64,000 bases of DNA, taken from contig NZ_LQIX01000012.1 of assembly GCF_001500045.1 (NCBI RefSeq), positions 186,001-250,000 of the forward strand, in the 5' to 3' direction. How positions within the stretch are numbered: position 1 is the first letter of the stretch; every line of letters begins with the position of its first letter. Source of the DNA: Mycobacterium sp. GA-1199 (GTDB lineage Bacteria; Actinomycetota; Actinomycetes; Mycobacteriales; Mycobacteriaceae). The notes under the pieces are model-generated. The model was not told the origin of the DNA. It was given only the letters and a program-made list of their open reading frames with translations, and did not search any database. Positions 63,984 through 64,000 of this stretch are shown here, piece after piece. Made by a program: the position numbers and the translations under genes.

Positions 63984-64000
63984 ACCCGATGATTCGAACC
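63973..64000 (+). CDS. mce4C: Mce4C start (cut by window edge)
   Basis: An ATG at 63973 opens a frame (MSSRPDDSN) that continues off the window and overlaps the mce4B 3' end. The gene order yrbE4A-yrbE4B-mce4A-mce4B predicts mce4C next; only nine codons are visible, so the start is provisional. Confidence 0.5.

Overview
This 64 kb window comes from a high-GC mycobacterium, most probably an environmental, rapidly growing Mycolicibacterium-type species; I cannot name the species. It carries most of the KstR/KstR2-controlled cholesterol catabolism locus known in M. tuberculosis as roughly Rv3498c-Rv3553, in recognisable order but with the whole block inverted. The PE/PPE genes found there in M. 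tuberculosis are missing. In their place are lineage-specific insertions: satD, an MPT63-like and a PGRS-like gene, fmdAB, rqlH, a hemophore gene, an IclR gene, a MOSC gene and an sdh operon. Rv-number assignments below come from recalled family knowledge and protein lengths, not from a search.

Layout. 1-2306: a truncated alcohol dehydrogenase and a membrane-protein/satD pair. 2350-7567: the KstR2 part for the last two steroid rings (ipdC-ipdB-ipdA-echA20, divergent from two SDR genes across a perfect KstR2 box). 7584-15896: ddn, fadA5, and the cyp125-fadE28-fadE29-chsH2-chsH1-ltp2 operon, which start and finish side-chain removal. 15940-19665: envelope genes (a single-pass membrane protein, an MPT63-like secreted protein, a PGRS protein without a PE domain). 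19662-25047: chsH3 and kstD, divergent from hsaE-hsaG-hsaF, which degrade the 2-hydroxyhexa-2,4-dienoate released from rings A/B. 25060-31781: an accessory island (DedA, formamidase FmdA/FmdB, RqlH helicase, hemophore, secreted protein, IclR regulator). 31866-37217: the Rv3531c/3530c/3529c-like operon, a PknH-sensor-like lipoprotein, and kshA with its coupled partner. 37349-39638: gamma-carbonic-anhydrase-like, lipoprotein and MOSC genes. 39635-51019: the NTF2/LLM/ltp3/ltp4/OB-fold operon, a second LLM gene, an acetoacetate-decarboxylase-like gene, cyp142, echA19, and fadD19 with a flavin oxidoreductase. 51040-54517: a three-gene succinate dehydrogenase/fumarate reductase operon. 54712-64000: fadD17-fadE27-fadE26, divergent from fdxD-hsd4A, then the start of the mce4 sterol importer operon (yrbE4A, yrbE4B, mce4A, mce4B, first codons of mce4C).

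How the genes work together. Mce4/YrbE4 import sterols. CYP125 and CYP142 oxidise the side-chain terminus, FadD19 and FadD17 activate it with CoA, and the acyl-CoA dehydrogenases, EchA19, ChsH enzymes, Hsd4A, FadA5 and Ltp2 carry out beta-oxidation and the final retro-aldol cleavage. KstD and KshA open the rings, the Hsa enzymes remove the A/B-ring fragment, and EchA20/IpdAB/IpdC take apart rings C and D.

Regulation is unusually readable. I find ten KstR-type boxes (TnnAACnnGTTnnA core), one KstR2 box and one half-site. Many promoters place a TAnnnT -10 element 5-8 nt before the start codon, which predicts leaderless mRNAs, and in several the KstR box overlaps the -10 element. Extra palindromes at the mce4 promoter (59917-59930) and the Rv3519-like promoter (45330-45360) suggest further regulators.
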